A DNA stretch of 64,000 nucleotides from Kocuria rosea. Its GTDB lineage: Bacteria > Actinomycetota > Actinomycetes > Actinomycetales > Micrococcaceae. Below, piece after piece: positions 25,097-33,779 of this stretch. The translations under genes were made by a program, and so were the position numbers. Numbering within the stretch: the first letter of the stretch is position 1; each line of letters starts with the position of its first letter. Below the pieces are notes generated by a model that saw only the letters and a program-made list of their open reading frames with translations, was not told the origin of the DNA and made no database searches. Location: NCBI RefSeq assembly GCF_006094695.1, contig NZ_CP035103.1, forward strand, positions 3,348,001 to 3,412,000, in the 5' to 3' direction.

Positions 25097-25900
25097 ATGA
25101 CGGAGAGCAGAGACCCCGCCGGACCGGACCTCCCGCCCCCGGGGGCGCCCGGTGCCCCCACGGTGTCCGTGGTCGTGCCGGCCCGGGACGACGCCGTGCA
25201 CCTCGCGCGCTGCCTGCGGCTGCTCGCCGCGCAGACCCGGCCGCCGGACGAGGTCGTGGTGGTGGACAACGCCTCGAGCGACGGCACCGCGGACGTGGCC
25301 CGCGCCGCCGGGGCCCGCGTGGTGTACGAGCCCGCGCCGGGCATCCCGCCCGCCGCGGCCACCGGCTACGACGCCGCCCGGGGGGAGGTGGTGGTGCGCT
25401 GCGACGCGGACACCGTCCCCGGCCCGGAGTGGATCGCCGGGCTGCTCGCGGCCCTCGCGTCCCGCCCGGACGTGGTCGCCGTGGCCGGCCCGGGCCGCTT
25501 CCACGGCCTGCCGCCCGGCCTCGACCGGCTGCTCTCCGCCCTCTACATCGGCCTGTACGTGCTCAGCACGGCCGCCGCGCTGGCCCACCCTCCCCTGTTC
25601 GGCACCAACATGGCGATGCGCCGCTCCTGGTGGCTCGAGGTCCGGGACGGCGTCCACCGGCACGACCCGGAGCTGCACGACGACTTCGACCTCAGCTTCC
25701 GGCTGGACCCGGCGCACCGGATCCTCTTCCGGCCCGGCCTGTCCGTGGGCATGTCCCCGCGGGCGCTGCGGGGCGGGCGCCCCGCCGTCCGCCGGCTGGC
25801 GCGCGCCTTCCGGACGATCCGGCTCAACTGGGCCGACGAGCGCCCGTGGGAGCGGTGGCAGGCGCGCCTGGGGCACCGGCTGCCGGGGGGCCGCGCATGA
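25097..25900 (+). CDS. family 2 glycosyltransferase
   Basis: 267 residues from ATG 25097, divergent from marR by 38 bases. The GT2 start TVSVVVPARDDAVHLARCL, the RCDADTVPGPEWI segment (DxD-type metal site) and a later HDPELHDDFDLSFRL acceptor region are present, with one or two hydrophobic segments near residues 145-165. It could transfer sugar to a carotenoid or membrane lipid. The position beside the crt operon suggests a pigment or membrane role, but the acceptor is unknown. Confidence 0.78.
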   Translation: MTESRDPAGPDLPPPGAPGAPTVSVVVPARDDAVHLARCLRLLAAQTRPPDEVVVVDNASSDGTADVARAAGARVVYEPAPGIPPAAATGYDAARGEVVVRCDADTVPGPEWIAGLLAALASRPDVVAVAGPGRFHGLPPGLDRLLSALYIGLYVLSTAAALAHPPLFGTNMAMRRSWWLEVRDGVHRHDPELHDDFDLSFRLDPAHRILFRPGLSVGMSPRALRGGRPAVRRLARAFRTIRLNWADERPWERWQARLGHRLPGGRA

Positions 25901-26538
25901 GCCGGCTCGCCCTGGCGGTGCGGTGGCTCGGCCCGCTCTCCGTGCTGCTCACCGCCCTGTTCTTCGACGCCGTGGGCGCCTCCGTGATGATGCTCGTGTG
26001 CCTGGCCATCACCATCACGTGGCGGGCCCGGCTGCCCGCGGCCCTGGAGATCACCACGGACCTGACGCTGCTGGTCGCGGCCTGGAGCTCCGTGTTCCTG
26101 CTCTACGAGAGGTACGACCACTGGGACCTGGTCGTCCACTTCGCGGCCACCGCGGTGCTGGCCGAGCTGACGTTCCGCGCCCTCGAGCGCTGGTCCCGGC
26201 TCTCGTCCCCCGGCCCGGTCTCCCACGTGGTCCTGGTCAGCTCCCTGGGCGCGGCACTGGCCCTCGTGTGGGAGTACCTCGAGTTCGCCGGCTACTACCT
26301 CGTGGACCCCCAGGTGAACGTGGGCTACCTGGACACCATGGGCGACATGGCCGCCGGCCACGCCGGGGCGGTGGTCGCCGGGATCCTGGGCACCTGGGCC
26401 CGGCATCGGGCGGACGCCTCCGGCGGCACCCGTCCGGACGGGGACGCCGCCGGCCCACCGGACCGCACCGGCCCCCGGGACGCCGTCGGGAGGCGGCACG
26501 CCGCCGAGGACCCGGACACCACCGAGACGAAGGACTGA
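25897..26538 (+). CDS. polytopic membrane protein (YjdF/DUF2238-like)
   Basis: 213 residues; ATG overlaps the glycosyltransferase stop. Five to six hydrophobic segments, then a charged tail from about residue 165. The motif HWDLVVHFAATAVLAE and the segment VWEYLEFAGYY...YLDTMGDMAAGHAGAVVAG resemble the DUF2238/YjdF family. Function unknown. It is not the DUF422 carotenoid hydratase CruF, although it lies near crt genes. Confidence 0.55.
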   Translation: MSRLALAVRWLGPLSVLLTALFFDAVGASVMMLVCLAITITWRARLPAALEITTDLTLLVAAWSSVFLLYERYDHWDLVVHFAATAVLAELTFRALERWSRLSSPGPVSHVVLVSSLGAALALVWEYLEFAGYYLVDPQVNVGYLDTMGDMAAGHAGAVVAGILGTWARHRADASGGTRPDGDAAGPPDRTGPRDAVGRRHAAEDPDTTETKD

Positions 26539-26541
26539 CCC

Positions 26542-27090
26542 ATGTTCTGGACGAACCTGCTCAAGACCAGCGCGCAGACGGGGGCGGCCGCCGCGGCCGG
26601 CACCGCGGCCTCCGCCGGGGTGGACAGCCCCTGGTACCGGGACCTGCGGAAGCCGGGGCTGCAGCCGCCGGCCGCCGTGTTCCCGGTCGTGTGGACCGTG
26701 CTCTACGCGGATCTCGCGGTGACCTCCGCGGCCGTGCTCACCGAGCTGCAGCGGCAGACCCGCCCGGGCGCGCACCGCCGCGGACCGCGGGTGCGGACGA
26801 TCCGGCGCCCGGGGTGCGTCCCGTCCGAGGCGGCACGGCGCGAGCGCGGCTACCGCCGGGCGCTCGCGCTGAACCTCGCCCTCAACGCGGGGTGGAGCTG
26901 GGTCTTCTTCACGAAGCACGACACCGGCCTGGCCACGGTCACGGCCGCGGCGCTGACCGTCAGCACCGCCGATCTCGCGCGCCGGGCGGCGCAGGCACGG
27001 CCCCTGCACGGCGCCGCCCTGCTCCCCTACGCCGGCTGGTGCGGCTTCGCCACGGTCCTGAGCGCCCGCATCCACCAGCTCAACTCCTGA
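26542..27090 (+). CDS. tspO: TspO/MBR-family tryptophan-rich membrane protein
   Basis: 182 residues; starts 3 bases after the preceding stop. The family hallmark WYRDLRKPGLQPPAAVFPVVWTVLY is intact, as is NLALNAGWSWVFF. A basic insertion of about 30 residues (about 75-110) lies between the second and third membrane segments, making it longer than the usual 155-165. TspO proteins bind tetrapyrroles and in Rhodobacter affect pigment gene expression. Its place beside a carotenoid cluster fits light/pigment or porphyrin stress, an inference. Confidence 0.82.
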   Translation: MFWTNLLKTSAQTGAAAAAGTAASAGVDSPWYRDLRKPGLQPPAAVFPVVWTVLYADLAVTSAAVLTELQRQTRPGAHRRGPRVRTIRRPGCVPSEAARRERGYRRALALNLALNAGWSWVFFTKHDTGLATVTAAALTVSTADLARRAAQARPLHGAALLPYAGWCGFATVLSARIHQLNS

Positions 27091-27116
27091 AGCGGGTCCG
27101 GGCGGCCCGGGCCCGC

Positions 27117-29249
27117 TCAGCGGGCGGAGACCGTGATCGCGCCGTGGCGGTAGCCGATCGATCCGCCCTGGAAGCGCTGGACGACCGTGTCCCCGGAGCG
27201 CTGCTCCGGGGTCACCGGGTAGCCCAGGCGGCCGTGCTCGCCCCGGAGGTCGGCGTGGGCCCGGCCGATCGCCCCGCGCACGGGCTGCGCGCCGGTCGCG
27301 GGCGACCACAGGATCCTGCCCCGCTCGAAGGACTGGTGCGCCCCGCCGGCCGGGCCGCGGTGCTCACCGCCCAGCGGGTGCCCCAGCAGACCCGTCTCCG
27401 CGCCGAGGGCCGCCCAGCGCGCGCCGACGGCGCCGTGCACGGGGGCCGCACCGGTCCCGGCGCTCCAGACGACCGTGCCCCGCTGGAAGTGCTGGTGGAC
27501 GCCGCCGGCGCCGTTGTCGCGCTCCCCGGTCCGGGGATAGCCCAGGAGGCCGTTCACGCCGCCGGCGCGGTTCCAGGCGCCGCGCACACCGCCGTGCACC
27601 CACCGGGCGCCCGAGTCCGCGCTCCAGTAGACGGCTCCGCGCTCGAACTCCTGGTAGCAGCCGTCCTGGGCGAGGCCGCACCGTTCGTGCGAGCGCGGCG
27701 CCCCGGTGGACGCGCCGATCCGGGCGTGGAGGGCGCCGATGGCGCCCTGGGTGCGGTAGCCCTCCTGGAGCGTGGCCCGGGCGACGGCGGCCCTGGGGTG
27801 CACGAGCCCTGCGCCGCAGCCGCCCGGGCAGGACCCGGGCAGGGGCCGGGCCGTGGCGGCCAGGACCTCCTTGACCTGGGCCGGGGAGAGGGACGGGTCC
27901 GTCTCGCGGACCAGCGCCACGACCCCCGCGACCGTGGGGCTGGCCATCGAGGTGCCGTACTTGTAGGAGTAGGTGCCGCCGCCGGGCCGGGCGCTCCCGG
28001 TGTCGGCGGTGGACAGGATCTGCCGGGAGGGGTCCCCGCCCGGGGCGGCCAGCGTGACCCGGCCCCAGTTGGAGTACCCGGCGCGGGCGCCCTGGGCGGT
28101 GCTGGCGGCCACGGTGATCACCCCCCGGCAGTTGGCCGGGGACTCCATCCTGGCGTCGCGATCGTGGTTGCCCGCCGCCACGACCACGCTCGCCCCGCGG
28201 GACAGGGCCCGGTCGATCCCGTCCTGCAGGGCGGCCGGGCACGTGCTGGAGAGGAAGCCCAGGCTGAGGTTCACCACGGTCGCCGGGTGGGGGTTCGTCG
28301 GGACGGCGTCGACGTCCTCGCCGGCGGCCCAGGCGATCGCCACGGCGATGTCGGACACGTACCCGTCCCCGCAGGCCCCGAGGGCGCGCACCGGCAGGAG
28401 CGTCGCGCCGTGGGCGACACCGGCCACACCGGTGCCGTTGTTGCCCCGCGCCGCCGCGATGCCCGCCGTGTGCGTGCCGTGCCAGGAGGAGGAGCGGGCG
28501 GCGGAGCCGGATCCGCACTCGCCGGGACCGGCGTGGTCCCCCTCGTCCCGTGGGTCCGGGTCCCAGCCGTCCCCGTCGCGGGAGTGGCCCGGCTGCACGC
28601 CCCCGGCGTGCAGGGAGACGAAGTCGTGGCCCGGTGCCACGTTGGCGTCCAGGTCGGGGTGGGACGTGATCCCGGTGTCCACGACCGCGATGGTCTGGCC
28701 CCTGCCGGTCGCCCGGTCCCAGGCGCTGGGCAGGTCGAGGCCTGCCGCGGCGGGCTGGAGGTTCCACTGCGACGTCGCGTAGTACGGGTCGTCGGGCACC
28801 GCGGCGATGCTCGCGAGATGGTCCGGCTCGGCGTACTCGACGGCCGGGTCCTCCTCGAGGGCGCCGGTCAGGGTCTCGAGCTGTTCCGCGTCGAGGAGCC
28901 CGTCCGCCGCCACGACCCGGGCCGAGTCCACGGTCCGGCTGATCTCGTCCAGCAGGGGCGCCGCCGCCGGCTCGCCCGCCGCCGCGCCCCCGGGCGCGAT
29001 CCGCTCCGCGGCCTCCGCGTAGACGCGCTCGCGGGCCCGCGGGGCGGGTTCCGCGCCGTCCTTGAACTTCACGATCACCCGGTCGGTCGCGCCGGGGCTC
29101 CCGGCCCCCTCCGCAGCGGGCGCGGGCGCGGGCGCCGGTGCGGCGGGCACGGTGGCCTCGGCCGGGGGCCGGGCCGCGGCGGGGGCCGCGGCGCCGGCCA
29201 GGATCAGGACCAGGGCGGCCGTCAGGGCGCGGCCGTGGAAGGACGTCAT
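27117..29249 (-). CDS. secreted subtilisin-like serine protease with C-terminal LGFP repeats
   Basis: 710 residues; signal peptide 1-26, I9-like propeptide to about residue 150 (RVIVKFKDG...VEYAEPD), S8 catalytic domain with Asp191, His257 and Ser434 in GTSMASP, oxyanion Asn361 in AAGN. Residues about 490-710 hold four LGFP-type repeats of about 52 residues (LLGYPRTGE, LLGHPLGGE, LGYPVTPE are the clear ones), which in other actinobacteria anchor proteins to the envelope. Paired Cys in the catalytic domain suggest disulfides. It is the larger of two tandem paralogues. Confidence 0.92.
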   Translation of the reverse strand: MTSFHGRALTAALVLILAGAAAPAAARPPAEATVPAAPAPAPAPAAEGAGSPGATDRVIVKFKDGAEPAPRARERVYAEAAERIAPGGAAAGEPAAAPLLDEISRTVDSARVVAADGLLDAEQLETLTGALEEDPAVEYAEPDHLASIAAVPDDPYYATSQWNLQPAAAGLDLPSAWDRATGRGQTIAVVDTGITSHPDLDANVAPGHDFVSLHAGGVQPGHSRDGDGWDPDPRDEGDHAGPGECGSGSAARSSSWHGTHTAGIAAARGNNGTGVAGVAHGATLLPVRALGACGDGYVSDIAVAIAWAAGEDVDAVPTNPHPATVVNLSLGFLSSTCPAALQDGIDRALSRGASVVVAAGNHDRDARMESPANCRGVITVAASTAQGARAGYSNWGRVTLAAPGGDPSRQILSTADTGSARPGGGTYSYKYGTSMASPTVAGVVALVRETDPSLSPAQVKEVLAATARPLPGSCPGGCGAGLVHPRAAVARATLQEGYRTQGAIGALHARIGASTGAPRSHERCGLAQDGCYQEFERGAVYWSADSGARWVHGGVRGAWNRAGGVNGLLGYPRTGERDNGAGGVHQHFQRGTVVWSAGTGAAPVHGAVGARWAALGAETGLLGHPLGGEHRGPAGGAHQSFERGRILWSPATGAQPVRGAIGRAHADLRGEHGRLGYPVTPEQRSGDTVVQRFQGGSIGYRHGAITVSAR

Positions 29250-29485
29250 GGACTCTCCAGCCGGTGGGGGGGTGCAGCGCGCAGCGGGGGAGCTGCGGCG
29301 CGCCGACCACGGGAAGGGGAGTCGGCGCCGCTGCGCTCAGCGTACGGAGCGTCTGCTCGTGTTACCGAATGGGAAGATCCATGCTTTTCGCTGGACTTTG
29401 AGGTCGCCCCGGAGGAACGGCCCGGGGACGACGACGGCGCCGCCCACCCCGAGCGGGTGGACGGCGCCGGCGGGCGGGGCGAGGG

Positions 29486-31141
29486 TCAGCCGGCGGCGGG
29501 GATCGCCCACCACTGGGCCGGGAGGACCTGCTGCCAGCGGGCCCCGAGGCCGGCGTTCCAGACGATCCAGCCGTTGGCGAACTCCTGGAAGCAGGGCGTG
29601 CCGCCCAGGGCGCACAGCTCCCGGGAGCGGGCCTCGCCGGTGGTCGCGCCGATCTTCCGGTGCAGCGCCCCGATGCCGCCCGCGGTGCTGAAGGGCTCGC
29701 CGCCCTGCACCGCGACCAGCGCGGAGACCGGGTCGACGATGCCGGCGCCGCAGCCGGGCGCGCACCCGCCGGGGGCCTGCCGGGCCGTCGAGGTCAGGGC
29801 GTCCTGGAGACCCGCCACGCCCAGCCCCGGAGCGAGCTCCCGGAGCAGCGCCACGGTGCCGGCGACCGCCGGGGCCGCCATGGACGTGCCGTTGCGCTCC
29901 GTGTACGTGGGCGCGCCGAGGCCCTGCGCCCCGGCGTTGCCGGTCGAGAGGATCTGCGCGTAGGGGTCCCCGCCCGGGGCCGCGACCGTGACCGAGCCGA
30001 AGTTGGAGTAGGGGGCCAGCGCGCCAGAGACGTCCGTCGCGGCGACCGAGATCACGCCGGCGCAGTTGGCCGGCGCGGACTGCGCGGCGTCCACGGCCTG
30101 GTTGCCCGCGGCCACGACCACGGGGATCCCGCGGTTCACGGCCTCGCTGATCGCGGACTGCAGCACCGCCGGGCACTCCCCCGGCACGCCGAGGCTGAGG
30201 TTGATGACCGTCGCGGGGTTCGGGTTGGCGGCGGCGCCCGCCACCGGGGCGCCGGCGGCCCACAGGACGCCGGCGGCGACGTCGGTGATGTATCCCTGGC
30301 TGCAGGCGCCCACGGCGCGCACGGGCAGGATCCTCGCGTCCGGGGCCACCCCCGCGACGCCCAGTCCGTTGTTCGCGTCGGCCGCGGCGATGCCGGCCGT
30401 GTGGGTGCCGTGCCAGGTGGAGCTCGGGGGCATGGGGCTGTTGGGGCACAGCACGGCGTCGGGGTAGTCGCCCATGTCCGTCGGGTCGGCGTCCCACCCG
30501 TCGCCGTCCCGGCCGTTCTGGGCCGTGGAGACGAAGTCGTAGCCGGGCAGGACGTTGGCGTCCAGGTCGGGGTGGGCGGTGATGCCGGTGTCCACGACGG
30601 CGATGGTCTGCCCGGCGCCGGTGGCCCGGTCCCACGCGAGGGGCATGCCCAGTCCGGCCGGGTCGTCCCACAGGCTCCACTGCAGCGCGGCGTAGGACGG
30701 GTCGTTCGGCACGGCGGTGGTGGTCGCCAGGAGGTCCGGCTCCGCGTACTCCACGGCGGGGTCCTGCTCCAGGGCGGTGGTCAGCGCGTCGAGCTCGGCG
30801 CCGGCCAGCATCCCGTCGGTCCGCACCACCTGGGCGCCGTCCGCGGTGGCCGTGGTCTCCACGAGCCCGGCGCCCCCGGACCGGCCGGCGGCCTGCGCGT
30901 ACACGACGTCGCGGGAGTCCTCGAGGGCGGCGCCGTCCCGGAACTTCACGACGACGCGGTCGGTCGCCGCCGCCGTTGCCGAGTCGGCACCGGGAGCGGT
31001 TCCGGTGGCCGCCGGGACCGGCTGGACGGCCTGGCCCGCGGTCGCGGCGGCCCCGGTCGCCGCCGCGGCGGAGCCCAGCGGGACGAGGGCGAGGGCGGCC
31101 GCGAGCGCGAGGGAAGCGGTGGTGCTGCGGGTGGTGGTCAA
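29486..31141 (-). CDS. secreted subtilisin-like serine protease, single LGFP-type repeat
   Basis: 551 residues from TTG 31141, chosen because GGAGGA stands 5 bases before it and a clean signal peptide follows (to about residue 28). Propeptide (RVVVKFRDG...VEYAEPD), then S8 domain with Asp184, His244 and Ser420 in GTSMAAP. After residue 485 only one diverged repeat (IGALHRKIGATTG...FQEFANGWIVWNAG) remains, against four in the downstream paralogue. The two probably arose by duplication and then gained or lost repeats. Confidence 0.9.
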   Translation of the reverse strand: MTTTRSTTASLALAAALALVPLGSAAAATGAAATAGQAVQPVPAATGTAPGADSATAAATDRVVVKFRDGAALEDSRDVVYAQAAGRSGGAGLVETTATADGAQVVRTDGMLAGAELDALTTALEQDPAVEYAEPDLLATTTAVPNDPSYAALQWSLWDDPAGLGMPLAWDRATGAGQTIAVVDTGITAHPDLDANVLPGYDFVSTAQNGRDGDGWDADPTDMGDYPDAVLCPNSPMPPSSTWHGTHTAGIAAADANNGLGVAGVAPDARILPVRAVGACSQGYITDVAAGVLWAAGAPVAGAAANPNPATVINLSLGVPGECPAVLQSAISEAVNRGIPVVVAAGNQAVDAAQSAPANCAGVISVAATDVSGALAPYSNFGSVTVAAPGGDPYAQILSTGNAGAQGLGAPTYTERNGTSMAAPAVAGTVALLRELAPGLGVAGLQDALTSTARQAPGGCAPGCGAGIVDPVSALVAVQGGEPFSTAGGIGALHRKIGATTGEARSRELCALGGTPCFQEFANGWIVWNAGLGARWQQVLPAQWWAIPAAG

Positions 31142-31343
31142 GGATTCCTCCGGCCGTCGGGACGGGAGGCGGCATGGTGCGCACGGCCCACCCCCCGATG
31201 GACTGGAGCGAGAGCGATCCCCCTGCGGAAACGGAGCCCCCACTCCTGTGCTCTGCCCAGCGTAGGGACGGTGTGCGTGTGTGACCGAATGCGAACCCCG
31301 TGGACCGGGGTCCGGGGGACGCCCCGGGCCGGGCGGCGGGCCC

Positions 31344-31766
31344 TCAGCCCGCCCGGGCGATGCGCAGGGCTGTGGCGATCAGGGGGACCTGCAGGGGGAG
31401 CCGCACGAGCGTCACGACCCGCCGGACCGGGGAGCCGCGGCGGGCCCGCCAGGCCATGGTGACGTTGCCCGGCCACACGCCCACGAACAGGGCGGCCGCG
31501 GCCCAGCCGCCGGCGCGGCGGGTGCCGGGACGGAGCAGCAGCGCCCCGACGCCGATCTCCGCCGCCCCGGAGCCCAGCGTCCAGGCGCGGGGCGGGCCCG
31601 GCAGGGACCGCGGGATCAGCCCGTCGAAGAGCGCGGGCCGGACGAGGTGGAGCACGCCCGTCCCGCACAGGGCCGCGCCCAGTCGGAGGGCGCGTGCCGC
31701 CTCGGCGCCGGAGCGGGCCGCGCGGCGGTCCGGTCCGGACAGGAGCTGCGGGAGACGGAGGGGCAT
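31344..31766 (-). CDS. DoxX-like membrane protein
   Basis: 140 residues from ATG 31766. Four hydrophobic segments with the DoxX-type pattern: GTGVLHLVRPALFDGLIP, then SGAAEIGVGALLL, then ALFVGVWPGNVTMAWRA. Members are small membrane proteins of unknown or redox-linked role. The gene is divergent from the nitroreductase by 126 bases and could share its operator. Confidence 0.7.
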   Translation of the reverse strand: MPLRLPQLLSGPDRRAARSGAEAARALRLGAALCGTGVLHLVRPALFDGLIPRSLPGPPRAWTLGSGAAEIGVGALLLRPGTRRAGGWAAAALFVGVWPGNVTMAWRARRGSPVRRVVTLVRLPLQVPLIATALRIARAG

Positions 31767-31848
31767 GGGGCCAGGGTACCCAGCGGGAGGCGCCGCGACG
31801 TGACGGACGGCACACGACGTCTCCGGCATAGACCCGCCCCGCTCTTTG

Positions 31849-31864
31849 TTGACGTGTACATCAA
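31849..31864. promoter_or_regulatory. imperfect dyad before the nitroreductase gene
   Basis: TTGACGTGTACATCAA is a 16-base imperfect palindrome (12 of 16 positions symmetric) in the AT-rich divergent region between the DoxX-like and nitroreductase genes. Such TTGA..TCAA dyads are typical of MarR/HxlR-type operators. No regulator gene is adjacent. Confidence 0.4.
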
Positions 31865-31892
31865 GATGACCGTGCCTCCGAAAGGACACCCC

Positions 31893-32504
31893 GTGGCCCC
31901 CGAGACCCTGCAGGACCAGCTCACCCTCGACGCCCTCGCCGCCGACCTCCTCTTCCGCGAGGCCCGCACGGCCTCGGAGTTCCTCGACGAGCCCGTGGCC
32001 GACGAGCAGCTCCGGGCGGCCTTCGAGCTCGCCAAGATGGGCCCCACGGCCATGAACATCCAGCCGCTGCGCGTGACGTGGATCCGCTCCGCGGAGGCCC
32101 GGGAGCGCCTGCTCCCCCACATGGCCGAGGGCAACCGGGCGAAGACCGCCGCGGCGCCCGCCGTCGCGGTGCTCAGCTACGACGTGGACTGGCACGAGCA
32201 CCTGCCCGTCGTCTTCCCGCCCGCCGCCGGCAACCAGGAGATGTTCGCGGGCAACGAGGAGCTGCGCGCGCAGATGGGCCGGGACAACGCCCACCTGCAG
32301 GCCGGGTACTTCGTGCTGGCCGTGCGCGCCGTCGGTCTCGCCGCGGGCCCCATGGGCGGTTTCGACGCCCCCGGGGTGGACGCCGAGTTCCACGCGGGGA
32401 CGAGCCTGCGCGCGCTGATGGTCGTGAACATCGGCGCCCCCGCCGCCCCGCGCCACGACCGGCTGCCGCGCCTGGACTTCGACGCCGCGACCCGCACTGT
32501 CTGA
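31893..32504 (+). CDS. nitroreductase-family malonic semialdehyde reductase-like protein
   Basis: 203 residues from GTG 31893, preceded by AAAGGA; a longer frame exists but its extra codons cover the operator-like dyad. The RutE/HadB pattern is present: KMGPTAMNIQPLRVTWI (FMN contact) and LQAGYFVLAVRAVGLAAGPMGGFD. RutE reduces malonic semialdehyde in uracil degradation, and related proteins act on other aldehydes or nitro compounds. No rut operon is nearby, so the substrate is open. Confidence 0.75.
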   Translation: MAPETLQDQLTLDALAADLLFREARTASEFLDEPVADEQLRAAFELAKMGPTAMNIQPLRVTWIRSAEARERLLPHMAEGNRAKTAAAPAVAVLSYDVDWHEHLPVVFPPAAGNQEMFAGNEELRAQMGRDNAHLQAGYFVLAVRAVGLAAGPMGGFDAPGVDAEFHAGTSLRALMVVNIGAPAAPRHDRLPRLDFDAATRTV

Positions 32505-32597
32505 GGCGGCCCCGGGCGGACCCGCCGGCCGCGGGTCCGCCCGGCCCCCGCGCGCCCTCCGTGGCACCTGTCGGCCCGAGGACGGATACTGGACGGG

Positions 32598-33770
32598 ATG
32601 ACGCCCGCACTCCTGTCCCTCGGCACGGCCCTCCCGCCGCACGTGCTCGAGCAGACCGACGCCCAGGACCTCTACCAGGCCCAGCCCGGCACCGACCGGC
32701 TCAACGCCCGGCTGCTGCGCACGGTGTTCGGCGCCTCCGGGGTCCAGCGCCGGCACACGGTGCTGTCCGAGCTGGTCGAGGACGGCGCCCGCGCCGGATC
32801 CCCGTACATCACGGAGGACGGCCGGTTCCTGACCCCCCTCACCGGCGTCCGGAACCGGACCTACGTGGAGCAGGCCCCCGCGCTCTTCGCCGAGGCCGCG
32901 CGGGACGCCCTCGCCCGCTGCCCCGGGCTCGACCCCGCGACCGTCACCGACGTGGTGACCGTCTCCTGCACCGGCTTCTTCGCCCCGGGCCCCGACTACC
33001 AGCTGGTCCGGGACCTCGGCCTCGACCCGGCCGTCCGCCGTGCGCACATCGGCTTCATGGGCTGCCACGGCGGGCTGATCGGGCTGCGCCAGGCCGCGGC
33101 CATCGCCACGGCGGACCCGGACGCCGTCGTCCTGCTCGTGGCCGTGGAGCTGTGCACGCTGCACCTGCGCCCGGCCCGGGACCCGGACGCCATCCGGGGG
33201 GCCGCGCTCTTCGCCGACGGCGCCGCGGCGGCCGTGGTCAGCGCGCGGGCCCCCGAGGGCGTCACCCCGCTGCTCGAGCTCGACCGGTTCCGCACCCTCG
33301 TGATCCCGGACGGCGAGGACGCCATGGCCTGGACCATCGGCGACGCCGGGTTCGAGATGATCCTCGGCGCCGCGGTGCCCCAGGTCCTCGAGGACAACAT
33401 CCACACCGCCCTCGCCGCGCTGCTGGACGGGCCGGAGGGGCCCGTCGACCGGGACCGCATCACCGACTGGGCCCTCCACCCCGGCGGCCGCGGCATCCTC
33501 GACAAGCTCGAGGACACCCTGGGGCTGCCGCCCGAGGTGCTGCGGGAGTCCCGCGACGTGCTCGCCACGCGCGGCAACATGAGCAGCGTGACCGTCCTGC
33601 ACGTCCTGCGCCAGGTGATCGACGCGGCCCCGGCGGACGAGACCCGCACCGTCTGCGCCCTGGCGTTCGGGCCGGGCCTGACCGTAGAGTCGGCGCTGTT
33701 CACGATCCCCGCCCGGGCCGCGGCACCGGCCGCGGAACTCGATCCCGCCGCGGCCGTCCCGATCCGCTAG
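32598..33770 (+). CDS. type III polyketide synthase
   Basis: 390 residues from ATG 32598. The chalcone-synthase-fold catalytic triad is complete: Cys124 in VSCTGFFAPGPDYQL, His294 in WALHPGGRGIL and Asn327 in TRGNMSS. It would condense an acyl-CoA starter with malonyl-CoA units to a pyrone, resorcinol or similar ring in the cytoplasm. The sequence is nearer bacterial pyrone/resorcinol synthases than plant enzymes. A flavin oxidoreductase follows 9 bases downstream; no methyltransferase is present. Confidence 0.88.
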   Translation: MTPALLSLGTALPPHVLEQTDAQDLYQAQPGTDRLNARLLRTVFGASGVQRRHTVLSELVEDGARAGSPYITEDGRFLTPLTGVRNRTYVEQAPALFAEAARDALARCPGLDPATVTDVVTVSCTGFFAPGPDYQLVRDLGLDPAVRRAHIGFMGCHGGLIGLRQAAAIATADPDAVVLLVAVELCTLHLRPARDPDAIRGAALFADGAAAAVVSARAPEGVTPLLELDRFRTLVIPDGEDAMAWTIGDAGFEMILGAAVPQVLEDNIHTALAALLDGPEGPVDRDRITDWALHPGGRGILDKLEDTLGLPPEVLRESRDVLATRGNMSSVTVLHVLRQVIDAAPADETRTVCALAFGPGLTVESALFTIPARAAAPAAELDPAAAVPIR

Positions 33771-33779
33771 GAGGTTCCC

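Noticed and set aside
25897..26538. CruF-type carotenoid hydratase (DUF422)
   Set aside because: Membrane topology is similar and it lies near crt genes, but the visible motifs fit DUF2238/YjdF rather than DUF422.
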